Shown: piece after piece, positions 35,201 to 43,600 of the stretch | Layout: each line of letters starts with the position of its first letter | How positions within the stretch are numbered: the first letter of the stretch is position 1 | NCBI GenBank assembly: GCA_049115715.1 | Contig: JAGDZQ010000006.1 | Span: forward strand, 496,001 to 560,000 | Direction: 5' to 3' | DNA: 64,000 nt | Source of the DNA: JAMZMI01 sp049115715 | Lineage (GTDB): Bacteria; Bacteroidota; Bacteroidia; Cytophagales; Cyclobacteriaceae | The notes under the pieces: generated by a model | The model's input: only the letters and a program-made list of their open reading frames with translations | What the model was told of the DNA's origin: nothing | The model's database searches: none | Position numbers and translations under genes: made by a program

Positions 35201-37957
35201 AAAATAGCGCGTGGCAGTTAAGCTTTGTGTAGTATAATTCACGCCTGTATTGGCTCCTGGAGCGTCTTGCCAGCCGCTTGTACCATTTGTTGATATTTGC
35301 CATCTATAATCTATACCGTTTTCGTCTCCACCAATGGCACTAGTTCCATTTAAACTTGCTGATGTAGTCGGGCAAATATTGCTGTCTCCACTACTGATAG
35401 AACCAGGGAGTAACCGATAAACCGTCACACTTATGGGGTCACTTGTAATGGTGGTAGAACAACTTCCCCCGTAGGTTAGAACTCCTACTACATAGTAGGT
35501 TTTGGTTCCGTTATTGGTATCTGTATAATTCAGAGATGGATAAAACGCTGATGCTGTCGAGACGACCTGACCTGAGGGAGAATCTTGACGCCACTCATAG
35601 GTACTGCCAGTACCACCACCTGCTACGGCAAGATGAAATGGTTCTCCTTCACACTTGGCAACATCTCCCTCTACATTCGTCACTACAAGAGTTGGCTCTG
35701 AATAATCATCAAAAATAGCGGTCACCTGTTCTCTAGATGTCTCGCAACCATCGACATACGCAGCAACCCAAAAGCTTCTGTTAGGATCATTTACACCTAC
35801 TGTCTTATAGGTTGTATAATCACCAGGATTATCTACAGTGGTGAAATCTGTAATCTCAGCTGCTCCCGGACTATTGGACAAAAACCAGCGATGGGTCACT
35901 GTTCCCTGAGGGTTGTTGATAGTCTTTGCGCTGATGGTCGCTTGATCATCGACCTGACAAGAGTTAGTTCCATTAGTAGTAGTAATATTCGCATTTGATA
36001 TGGTCGCAGTTACAGTTTTAAAAGGACTCTTACATCCTCCTAAATCAGCCCTCACTTTGTATGTAGTGATATACTCTGACAAACTAGGTGTAGTGTAGGA
36101 ATTAGCTGTCGTGATATAGGTGCCTCCCTCTGTATACCACTCATACTCAGAACCGGTCTCAGAACCACTTGCCGTGAAAGTCACTGTACCCGGAGCACAC
36201 CTGGACTTATTGCTTGCACTCGGTGTTGTAAGTTGTATGGATGTGGTGACAGTTATTTTTTCTACATTGGTGAACTCCTCTAAAGAGCATGAAGTGGCTC
36301 TTCTTCTAAAATGGCTGGTAGCAGCCAAGTCTCCGGTTGTATAGTTCAAACCCGTGTTGGCACCCGGTGCGTCTTGCCAGCCGCTTGTACCATTTGCAGA
36401 TACCTGCCATTTGTAAGTTATGCCACTTTCATCTCCACCTATAGCACTGGCAGTGCTAACCAAACTAGCCGAGGTGGTAGGACAGATACTCTGTGCACCA
36501 TCTATAGAACCAGGCGTAAGTCTATAAACCGTCACACTAATTGACTCACTTGGAGTAATGGTGGTAGAACAACCTCCGCCATAGGTCAGAACCCCTCCTA
36601 CGTAGTAGGTTTTAGTTCCGTTATTGGTATCGGTGTAATTCAGAGATGGATAAAACGCTGCTGCTGTCGAGACGACCTGACCTGAGGGAGAATCTTGGCG
36701 CCACTCATAGGTACTGCCAGCACCACCACCTGCTACGGCAAGATGAAATGGTTCTCCTTCACACTTGGCAAAATCTCCCTCTACATTCGTCACTACAAGA
36801 GTTGGCTCTGAATAATCATCAAAACTAGCGGTCACCTGTTCTCTAGATGTCTCGCAACCATCGACATACGCAGCAACCCAAAAGCTTCTGTTAGGATCAT
36901 TTACACCTACTGTCTTATAGGTTGTATAATCACCAGGATTATCTACAGTGGTGAAATCAGTAATCTCAGCTGCTCCCGGACTATTGGACAAAAACCAGCG
37001 ATGGGTCACTGTTCCCTGAGGGTTGTTGATAGTCTTTGCGCTGATGGTCACTTGATCATCGACCTGACAAGAGTTGGTTCCATTGGTAGTGGTAAGATTT
37101 GGAATTGTCACAGTTACCTGAACAACTTTTCCGGGTCCTTCGCAATAGCTATTGTCATTTTTAACCTCGTAGGTCGTATTGCTGCTTAAAGAAGGGGTAA
37201 CAAAAGTTGCTCCTGTAGCCAGATATGTACCTGTCGAAGAATACCAATTAAATGTACCCCCACTTGTACCACTAGCTTCAAGTTGCACAGTACCTACGCC
37301 ACATCTACTTTTATTCATGGCAGTAGGAGCAGCAGGAGTTGTTGGAATTTGATTTATGGTGTATGAGCGATCATTGCCCCAAAGACTTGTTGACGTATCG
37401 TAAGAGCGAATGTAGTAGGTACCTGCCTCTGTTACTGTATAATTGGCACCTGAGCCTAAGGAGGTACTAGTCCCATCATTCACCTGACCTTGCCAATACC
37501 ATACCACGTTGGTAGGAGGAGCTCCACTTCGGGTAATGACCCAGGATTCGCACCCTGTAGTCAATGTTGTAGGAGTAGACGGTGGTGGTGGTGGTGTCGC
37601 ATTAATGGCCTCTATGAATGCATAATCAAATTGTATTCCATAACCATCGTCATAATCAACAGTAATAACAACATTCCCTGCCTGTGAAGCTTCAATGTCA
37701 ACCTCATAGTAGTTTGGCATATTTATAATTTGGGCGTTCCCAGTCCCAACAGACCAAGTGGAAGAATTAACCTGTGACGCATCTATTCGATAGTTTTTTA
37801 AAGTGCCAACAGCTATTACGCGATCTCCAATTAGATCGCCTGGATCGCCTGGCCCTTGAGCGCTACTTAGGTGTGGCATTGCAAGAAGCAATACAAATAT
37901 CAATAGTGCAGACTGCAGTGATTTGAAACTTATGAGAGAGTTCGTCCGTGCTTCCAT
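32204..37957 (-). CDS. Giant secreted Ig-like repeat surface protein (1917 aa) with a recent internal duplication
   Basis: Extracellular repeat protein with a signal peptide ending LSSAQG. After an N-terminal region (30-120) and a PPPPPSTPTT linker, the body is a chain of Ig/PKD-like modules, recognisable by recurrent CxxxxxxxxASG/WY and CSLEE(F/Y)TN...CPTTSASL motifs and many paired Cys. DNA at 35536-35975 and 36646-37085 is almost the same (about 8 differences), a 1110-bp repeat period. The last 250 residues (from about SVAETRYV) have a different, G8-like beta character (NRTLWAVKDGNWPQKDIWS...VYIKDAVVWV). I see no T9SS sorting domain at the C-terminus (ends SITCIGN), which is unusual for such a protein. 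It starts 2 bp after the lipocalin-like gene and is probably co-transcribed. Adhesin role inferred. Confidence 0.8.
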   Translation of the reverse strand: MEARTNSLISFKSLQSALLIFVLLLAMPHLSSAQGPGDPGDLIGDRVIAVGTLKNYRIDASQVNSSTWSVGTGNAQIINMPNYYEVDIEASQAGNVVITVDYDDGYGIQFDYAFIEAINATPPPPPSTPTTLTTGCESWVITRSGAPPTNVVWYWQGQVNDGTSTSLGSGANYTVTEAGTYYIRSYDTSTSLWGNDRSYTINQIPTTPAAPTAMNKSRCGVGTVQLEASGTSGGTFNWYSSTGTYLATGATFVTPSLSSNTTYEVKNDNSYCEGPGKVVQVTVTIPNLTTTNGTNSCQVDDQVTISAKTINNPQGTVTHRWFLSNSPGAAEITDFTTVDNPGDYTTYKTVGVNDPNRSFWVAAYVDGCETSREQVTASFDDYSEPTLVVTNVEGDFAKCEGEPFHLAVAGGGAGSTYEWRQDSPSGQVVSTAAAFYPSLNYTDTNNGTKTYYVGGVLTYGGGCSTTITPSESISVTVYRLTPGSIDGAQSICPTTSASLVSTASAIGGDESGITYKWQVSANGTSGWQDAPGANTGLNYTTGDLAATSHFRRRATSCSLEEFTNVEKITVTTSIQLTTPSASNKSRCAPGTVTFTASGSETGSEYEWYTEGGTYITTANSYTTPSLSEYITTYKVRADLGGCKSPFKTVTATISNANITTTNGTNSCQVDDQATISAKTINNPQGTVTHRWFLSNSPGAAEITDFTTVDNPGDYTTYKTVGVNDPNRSFWVAAYVDGCETSREQVTAIFDDYSEPTLVVTNVEGDVAKCEGEPFHLAVAGGGTGSTYEWRQDSPSGQVVSTASAFYPSLNYTDTNNGTKTYYVVGVLTYGGSCSTTITSDPISVTVYRLLPGSISSGDSNICPTTSASLNGTSAIGGDENGIDYRWQISTNGTSGWQDAPGANTGVNYTTQSLTATRYFRRRATSCSLEEYTNALMINVTIDNLNAGQVSINGASSPLTICPDESVSLVSDQSASCGTTSSSQLLYQWQVSANGTSGWSAAGGTNNQESYSISNLPAGSYFFRRRVGYNPAYGLGYKYTSQSLQVIVEEELVPGSISISSQLVCPEESVTITGTLPSCVHSTTTINYSWYVSENCNDCWVLVSGATEKDYTVPTNNVGVFKYQRRIDLGSGAYDYTNEVGLEVRSENMLNDPLVSEPYLEICGEGVVDLHILNPEYTSYTWYPPSGGSIVGGSTLANVAITNEMTQYRVKAVDGTCESGLVDFDILVRYTHLLVEPEYQNTCENTDEVTLIADSYSSEGVRASQGAVHNWYTGENNPDPIPMFELSCANDPSCDANNPPSYYAVKVPTDGDGIRTQVRVTKNVGIQGFWVELLNNGCSTPRMYTEAVFIEATTPILNATSIDLDYAKCEGEVFNLFASGGAEGSTYAWYDQDTGDQLSSPSTDGSLQLQLTYVQTNSGSKNLKVVGDLMDAQGCNTGTSEYFMTIYVEQLNPGIIELADDADDDGSIIICPNTDFLINNLQSADCGGSEGLSYYWQFSETAMDGSWLGAESFVSGGNVNLETFSGKVLDGGDFYFRREVQSLTGVAWTDYVHVSVLCEPSVPYAASNLKYCGTDPITLSASAGQYGDEIRWYDDASSDQILSTDDNYVITDFSIFDQENPKTFYVSTLNADILCESDRIPFTVEFFAEPNAPMISSNPVVVSTNGIASLSVTSGGPEYRWFASSSSQDPLFTGANVNSYFSESSIVYVESFDPNVSGCSSERVPVEVFVPPYTSVAETRYVTQSAKQISGEEGVILKLRIPTNSLTWRSEEGMIVGHEEELEVHHPGTYTASYEVNGVTVSEEVYVGANRTLWAVKDGNWPQKDIWSYEEGGEVIPTHPVDGDMVYIKDAVVWVYDDQSCDGVVILGSGDDSRLIIRDEGDLTIRGNAVIVKGDEEIVSETKNLEVFENGSITCIGN
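35536..35975. repeat. Internal direct repeat, copy B (1110-bp period)
   Basis: Near-identical to 36646-37085, with about 8 substitutions visible by line-by-line comparison over some 440 bp. Flanks repeat too, but with more divergence, showing an older tandem duplication homogenised in the middle. Confidence 0.85.
36646..37085. repeat. Internal direct repeat, copy A (1110-bp period)
   Basis: Partner of 35536-35975. It encodes the segment with motifs NGTNSCQVDDQ, NPQGTVTHRWFLSNSPG and CEGEPFHLAVAGGG. The frame is preserved in both copies, since 1110 is a multiple of three. Confidence 0.85.
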
Positions 37958-37959
37958 GA

Positions 37960-38409
37960 CTAGTTACCTTGAGGTTTGAAATACAATCTTTTAATCAACT
38001 CATTCTTCGATCCTAGCCTTTCTAGTATCAGCTGTGTCTTTTTGAGCTTCACAAGCTTATAGGTTATCTTCCGTCCGCTACTGCCATCCTTTAGTATCAG
38101 TGAGTTTCCAGATACACTATAGGTGCCGCTTAGCGATCCTTTGGAACCACCACTGACCTCATACGTGCCATTCTCTTCGAAAGTGTATTTTTTGCCCTTA
38201 AAGAATTTCTTAATGTGATTACGAGCATCAGATGGATGATCGTTGTAAACTTTCTTTTCGTCCTTTGGCATAGCGTTGACAGAAGCATCAAAGTCCAACT
38301 CCCACGTGTCAACGATCAGTTCCTGAGTGGACTGAGCTTGAGCTGGCACAAATACCGCAGAGCATGCGACCACCATCAAAACCAAAACTTTAATTATTCT
38401 TCTTTTCAT
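37960..38409 (-). CDS. Secreted lipocalin-like protein
   Basis: 149-aa exported protein; signal peptide ends VPAQAQ. The mature part fits a small lipocalin-like barrel: an opening WELDF, a central GSLSGTYSVSGNSLILKDGS strand pair and a late KTQLILER strand, as in stress-response lipocalin-like families of Bacteroidota. The binding partner is unknown. It starts just after a half-copy of the MITE-like element (38416-38529) and ends 2 bp before the giant Ig-like gene, so the two form an operon that may have been separated from, or joined to, the RHS cluster by the element. Confidence 0.7.
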   Translation of the reverse strand: MKRRIIKVLVLMVVACSAVFVPAQAQSTQELIVDTWELDFDASVNAMPKDEKKVYNDHPSDARNHIKKFFKGKKYTFEENGTYEVSGGSKGSLSGTYSVSGNSLILKDGSSGRKITYKLVKLKKTQLILERLGSKNELIKRLYFKPQGN

Positions 38410-38415
38410 CTACGT

Positions 38416-38529
38416 TTAATTTCATTTATTACTCTTTAATCACAGATCATTTCAACTTTAACCCTCCATTGGAAAACCCGAACTAACAGGCTTGCAATGA
38501 CACGCGTTGCAAACGTGCGCTAGCAGGAG
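38416..38529. repeat. MITE-like element, half copy 1
   Basis: Right-hand part of the element also at 38949-39160 and 39855-40073: an AT-rich body (TTTCATTTATTACT...CTAACAGGCTTGCAATG) ending in CACGCGTTGCAAACGTGCGC and TAGCAGGAG. The left inverted end is missing. The stop codon of the adjacent 142-aa gene (38520-38522) lies inside it. Confidence 0.75.
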
Positions 38530-38948
38530 CTAGTTGGGGATATAATTAAGGAACATCTATAGGCATGAAGCTGATAGAACATCAGCAAAACCTTATTACC
38601 ATCAATTTCCCAATAGTAATCAACATCTATGTCATCCAAGTGATTCACCTTGTAGGGTTCTCCAAAATGCTCATACAAATGATCTTTGATGTAATGAAAA
38701 GCTTCGGTTACTTCCTTATCGGACAAACCAAATGTATAACTCAGCGACTTAAAGCTTGGGTCATCGTATATAATCGATGCTGATAAGGAACATCTTAGAC
38801 CTTTAAGCAAAAGTTTGTCACGCCAGAAAATATCAACTTTATCATCATGATTGTTGATTTCTGGATTATCCAACTTCATCAGCTCTTTGTAGTCCTGATT
38901 CCAAGCCAAAAATGTCCCAGTATCTTCAAATTTTATTCCTTGTCCCAT
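38520..38948 (-). CDS. Orphan small protein, candidate immunity or RHS-array gene (142 aa)
   Basis: Soluble protein of no recognised family; acidic, with an FGLSDKEVTEAFHYIKDHLYEHFG helix region and a DIDVDYYWEIDGNKVLLMFY strand pair near the C-terminus. The frame extends to 39029, but the 27 additional residues (MRKLILGFGESSLGRG...) are encoded entirely by the repeat element, so ATG 38948 at the element edge is the likelier start. Its last codons and TAG are also repeat-derived. There is no signal peptide. Its position in a repeat-spaced row behind an RHS toxin-like gene suggests an immunity protein for a lost or alternative C-terminal tip; there is no motif proof. Confidence 0.6.
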   Translation of the reverse strand: MGQGIKFEDTGTFLAWNQDYKELMKLDNPEINNHDDKVDIFWRDKLLLKGLRCSLSASIIYDDPSFKSLSYTFGLSDKEVTEAFHYIKDHLYEHFGEPYKVNHLDDIDVDYYWEIDGNKVLLMFYQLHAYRCSLIISPTSSC

Positions 38949-39160
38949 CTCTGCTGGCGCGCGTTTGCAACGCGTGCCTCTTCCCCTACCCAAGCTACTT
39001 TCACCAAATCCAAGGATCAACTTTCTCATTTTATCACACCATTTTCTTCCTCTTTTAATTTCATTTCTTACTATTTAATCACTGATCATTTCAACTTTAA
39101 CCCTCCATTGGAAAACCCGAACTAACAGGCTAGCAATGACACGCGTTGCAAACGTGCGCT
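38949..39160. repeat. MITE-like element, copy 2
   Basis: About 212 bp bounded by inverted ends: CTCTGCTGGCGCGCGTTTGC... at 38949-38978 and its near-complement CACGCGTTGCAAACGTGCGC at 39140-39160. The interior matches copy 3 closely. It separates two small minus-strand genes. Confidence 0.8.
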
Positions 39161-39206
39161 CCTCATTTCTTAATAAGCACAAGCGGACGCTTACGCTAGT
39201 TGGGGT

Positions 39207-39790
39207 CTAATAAGGCAAATAGACGGTTGAGTCTCCATATAAAACTTTATGGAATCTTATAAAGCCTCTTGTTGATGATATTTCATAAAAAGCCTCTTCT
39301 CTGCTAATAAAATTTACAGTTGCAACACTGTCCTCATTCACATCAATATAAACTTGATACTTGGGTTTTAAATGGTTTATTGAAGTATGGTCGGATGAAA
39401 CAATTACCTCAGAATCAGTACGATTTAACACTTTTGAACTGATTTTGAGTCCCATTGGACGCTCCACTATACATTTTTCGTTAATCAATGTATATGTAGT
39501 ATCAATATCCCTGCAAAAAGATGCAAATGGTATTAACCTTCCGCAATCAAGATCATAATTATTAATGAAAAAGAGTTGACAAGAATCCATTCCCCAATAT
39601 CCAGAAATCGTATCTCTTTGACCAATAAGTGAAAAATTGTCAAAAACTATTCCATTGACTTTTTTCTGGGGCAACTCTCCCCTACGAAAAAAAGGAGGAG
39701 CTGTTTCTTCCTTAATGAAAACAGCAAGACGGTTTTCTTGTACCTGACTGCAAGAATAAGCAATAGCCAAAATCAAAAAAAAAATTTCAT
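39207..39790 (-). CDS. Orphan lipoprotein with out-of-phase poly-T tract (candidate immunity gene)
   Basis: Unrecognised protein of about 194 aa. The body opens at a TTG (39776), but an ATG at 39790 (ATGAAA) followed by ten T is one base short of joining it: with 11 T the protein would begin MKFFFLILAIAYSCS, a perfect lipoprotein signal (Cys14); with the 10 T present it ends at TGA after five codons. So the gene is off by one base, either by real phase variation, by slippage during transcription, or by a homopolymer read error. The mature part has beta-rich segments (KYQVYIDVNEDSVATVNFIS) and no catalytic motif. It sits between two copies of the MITE-like element behind the RHS gene; an orphan immunity lipoprotein is the best guess. 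Confidence 0.6.
39775..39784 (-). promoter_or_regulatory. T10 homopolymer that sets the reading frame of the orphan lipoprotein
   Basis: Ten consecutive T on the coding (minus) strand directly after ATGAAA. A change of +1 restores the signal peptide and links it to the 187-codon body. Confidence 0.6.
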
Positions 39791-39854
39791 AAGTCTTAAT
39801 TATTACCGGTTTCTATAACTTTTTTAACTGCATTTCTAACTCTTCTGAAAACAT

Positions 39855-40073
39855 CTCTGCTGGCGCGCGTTTGCAACGCGTGCCTCTTCTCTTACCCAAG
39901 CTACTTTCACCAAATCCAAGGATCAACTTTCTCATTTTATCACACCATTTTCTTCTTCTTTTAATTTCATTTATTACTATTTAATCACTGATCATTTCAA
40001 CTTTAACCCTCAACTGAAAAACCGAACTAACAGGCTTGCAATGGCACGCGTTGCAAACGCGCGCTAGCAGGAG
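39855..40073. repeat. MITE-like element, copy 3 (most complete)
   Basis: 219 bp with 30/31-bp terminal inverted repeats differing by one substitution and one indel: left CTCTGCTGGCGCGCGTTTGC..., right ...GCGCGCTAGCAGGAG. The inner body is AT-rich and carries no gene beyond a 12-codon frame. A further partial end (GTGTTGCAAACGCACAC, CTAGCTGGGGCTAGCAGGG) follows at 40074-40107 up to the stop of the immunity candidate. This accounts for most of the 320-bp gap between the two lipoprotein genes. Confidence 0.82.
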
Positions 40074-40110
40074 TGTTGCAAACGCACACTAGCTGGGGCT
40101 AGCAGGGCGT

Positions 40111-40629
40111 CTAATTAGGTTTATTGAAATTATCCAGATTGTATTTGAAAAATAGACGATTCCTTGAGTTCAAAACTTCCTCATACAAATAATCGCCTTT
40201 CTCAGAATATTCAAAAATCATTTGATTTAAATAACCAACGGAATAATCGCTCCCTACAGATTCTTTCAATATTTTTTCAAATAACTCATTCTGTATCAAT
40301 TGGAGCTGATTTATATAGTTTTTAAGGTTCAATCTATAGCTCTTGCATAGAACCTCTTCACTCTGGTCAATAGCATTTACTAAATTAGTATAATTGGTTT
40401 CCGTCACTAGAAATATGGAATCATATAACTTTTCATCAAAGCCTGCTGAATAAAAATCATGTTTATTAAAAAAATTAGTAAATACCTTATCGTTTTTTAA
40501 AGCAGCATCTTTAATGGAATCCAACTTAGTAATATCTGATCTAAGTGAAATCAAATTTGGATTTGATGAACAGGAAATTCCAATTAAAATTAGAAGTAAT
40601 AGGACTAATAAATCAAACTTATGAGTCAT
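40111..40629 (-). CDS. Candidate immunity lipoprotein of the RHS protein
   Basis: 172-aa lipoprotein (lipobox IGISC, Cys20) with an all-helical mature part (LISLRSDITKLDSIKDAAL..., LNLKNYINQLQLIQNELFEKIL). No known family. Its ATG lies 11 bp inside the end of the RHS gene, and it shares the AT-rich composition of the RHS C-terminal tip rather than of the RHS core. An overlapping small gene right behind a variable RHS tip is the standard layout of a toxin-immunity pair. A lipoprotein immunity factor would imply a toxin acting in the periplasm or at the membrane. The assignment rests on context, not on sequence similarity. Confidence 0.65.
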   Translation of the reverse strand: MTHKFDLLVLLLLILIGISCSSNPNLISLRSDITKLDSIKDAALKNDKVFTNFFNKHDFYSAGFDEKLYDSIFLVTETNYTNLVNAIDQSEEVLCKSYRLNLKNYINQLQLIQNELFEKILKESVGSDYSVGYLNQMIFEYSEKGDYLYEEVLNSRNRLFFKYNLDNFNKPN

Positions 40630-43600
40630 TTTTAAGAGCTTCAGCTGTTTTATAATTTCTTTTCCAAAAACCTCGGGTATTTTTGAGAGGATGTTTTTTT
40701 TGATCTACTTTATTATCATTAATTAAAGTGCTTTCATTGTCGAAAAGGAAATTTCCCAATTTCTCAACATCGCTATTTCTAGGTTTATCTCCTTTTAAAA
40801 TAAAATTATATAAACCAACCATTTTTTCTTTATCATTCAGTATTTGACTCGGAATTAGGTCTTGGTGATATGCGTTCTCTACAAGAGCATAAGTTTTAGC
40901 TAAGGCGTTTATTTCTACATCAGTGAATTCTCTTAATTCTTCAATTGCGGCATATTTTTTATAGTCTAGGTAGTAATCAAAGAATTGGAACATGGATTCC
41001 AGAACAATATTGATCCCGCGACCTCCAAACTTTGTTTGCTTATCAAATATTGCAAATTTTTTATTCTTATAGGACTTCCAAACAGTAGCATCAGAAAAGA
41101 CTCTTTTTCCATTCACTATTTTATATCCACTGCTTGCATAAAAAATTTCAGTTTTCAACTTATGATTTATAGTTATTTGATCAAAATTAGGTTCTGTTGA
41201 ATTTTTACTAAGATAGATTCCACTCATGGAAAGCCCGAATGATAAATCAGGATATATTTCTCTTAATTTACTGCCATCTATTCCTGCTCTGATTGTCTGT
41301 TGTGTATATGTATTTTTGTTTGACAGAGTGAATTGTGTTGTCCAATTTTCAAATGAAAGGACTGAATATCTTAAATATTCCAACCCATCTAAATCAATCC
41401 CATCAATAGGTCTGTTACTTGCAAACTGATAGGGAGTAAGCATTGGATAAGAGCCAGTCAACGGATCCACACTCAAGAACTTCCCAATCTGTGGGTTATA
41501 TATTCTAAATCCGTAATCGTAGTGGGCTTGTGATCCCCATTCTCCGTTGGTATCCTTCTCCTTACCGTTAAAGCCATAGCGATAGTTGGTATTGGAAGCG
41601 GTTAGGTTTCCAGCTCTTACGCCTGGCTGCTCCAGCCCAAATGGGTAGTAGTCCGTACTGTTGATGACCACTGCTTCCTTTTCGTTACCATCAGTAATGA
41701 AATAATCATCGGTGATGACGGCCATTACATTACCAAGATGGTTGGAAAGCTCGTAAGTCTTATTGCCCAGTGTGCGCTTGCTTGCCGTGCTCCCTCCCTT
41801 GTACATGCCCAGCCTTCTGCTGCCATAGATGGACATCTCTGCCAGCACTTGATCTTTATACACTGCCATGGTATTGCCAGAAGCATCTCTGGCATATGCA
41901 CTGGTGGTCGTCACTCCGCTCACCGTCTGTATCTTGGCTACTCTATTGCCTGCTGCATCGTAGAGAAAGCGCACTTTGTCCCCGTTGGCTTGTAGCACTT
42001 GCTCCACCTTGCCGGAGGCATTCCACTCGATGCTGGTGCCTTCCTTCTGGTCTGCCACGAGATTTCCGATTGCGTCATATTGATATAAATCCAGGTCTGC
42101 AGTAGGGTCGCCCGTCACGGTTGCATTGCTTAGGTAGGCATCCATGTGTCCAGTGGCTGCTGAGAAGTTAAAGCCGGGTCGTAGCGTAATTCTACTATTG
42201 GCGACCGCTACATAGTCACTGCCACTTGTCACACCCTGATCATAGCTAACAGTGCGGTGCACATCATATCCGCCGGGAGAAGACGGTGGCAGCTCATCTA
42301 AGTGCGGTAGCTCGTTGATATCGTCCGAAATCACTACATCGAGTACTCCTGCAGCAGGGTCAAAAATGAAACCAGGCTCGAAATCCACATAGCTACTGGC
42401 TACTATCTTGTGATCTTGCTCTGGATCTAAAATACCGTCGAATGCCCGGGTCTCCGGAATCTCGGATAGTGGCGGTACGGACTCACGATAGTCGCTTACG
42501 GCCGTCGCGTTAGCTTCAGCTTCCCATACAGAGAAATCCAAGTTGGCGGCATCATCGGCACTGGTACTCAAGAGCTTGTTGGTGCCCGGCAGATAGGTAT
42601 ATACTCCGCTGAAGCTGGATGCAGCTTGGTTGTCCAGCCTATTGAGTGTCATCAGGTTGCCATTCTGGTCATAGGTATAGTCCGAGTCGAAAGCTTCACT
42701 TGGGGCACGTGCTGTGTATCCGGTGCTGTAGGTATTGAGGGCTTTTGCATCGAGGAGTCGGTTGAGCTGATCATATTGATACAGTTTGCCTTGCATACCG
42801 GCCTCTGGTGTATCTTCCGCCTTGCCAAGCTCACTCAGGTGGGTGTTCATCCAAGCAATGTTTCCATTGTAAAGCCCCGGTGCTTCGCTACCGGCTGTGG
42901 GGTATTGCTCCTGATGTCTAGTCCAGAGTGCATCGCGTTCATTGAAGTCCGGTATGACTGCACTGATCGAAGTATAGTCTCCGTCGTAGTAGCCCAGACT
43001 CATAGAGAAGGCATCCTTACCAAAGAAAGTACCGACATCTCCTCCCGGATCTCCTTCCCATGGTGCGTTGATGGACTTGAGCCAGCCCTGCAGGGTGTAG
43101 GTATAATCCATACCCTGAAGCTCAAAATGTCCCAGCTCTGTGCGCTTAAGCGGTCCATGTGGATAGTACTCATAGGTGGCATCCTGATCCCAGTTAATGC
43201 CGTCATGTGAGGTCTCGGCCTTCAGGATGCGATTGTCCGCATCATAAGCATATTTATGAATGAACTGATCAGGTTGCCCTGGCTGATACAAGACTTGCAG
43301 CACATTATCGCTGATGAGATCATATACATAGTCGATGCGTTTCTCGTCCACATCGGGTAGCACCTGCACGAGTGACTTCACATTGCCATGAGGATCGTAG
43401 CTGTAGTAGGTGGTAACTGTGTAAGGGGTCTCATCTACGATCTGCTCTGCTTCCGTGTACGATACACGGTTGCGCAAGTAGGTTTGCTCAAAACTCGCCG
43501 ATGGATATGGATCCGAATAGGTAGTCAAAAATCGATCCGTGACCGTATACTGATAGGCAATTGGGTCTGGAGTATTGGGGTCATCGGACACAAAATCATC

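Noticed and set aside
38949..39029. N-terminal extension (MRKLILGFGESS...) of the 142-aa orphan protein
   Set aside because: Encoded by the MITE-like element, and the same DNA occurs at the other copy without being joined to a long frame, so it is probably not part of the protein.
42626..43210. 194-codon plus-strand frame inside the RHS gene, and others such as 44003-44491 and 44849-45355
   Set aside because: They lie antisense to a well-supported coding frame, are rich in Cys/Ile/Val/Arg as expected for shadows, and have no recognisable domain.
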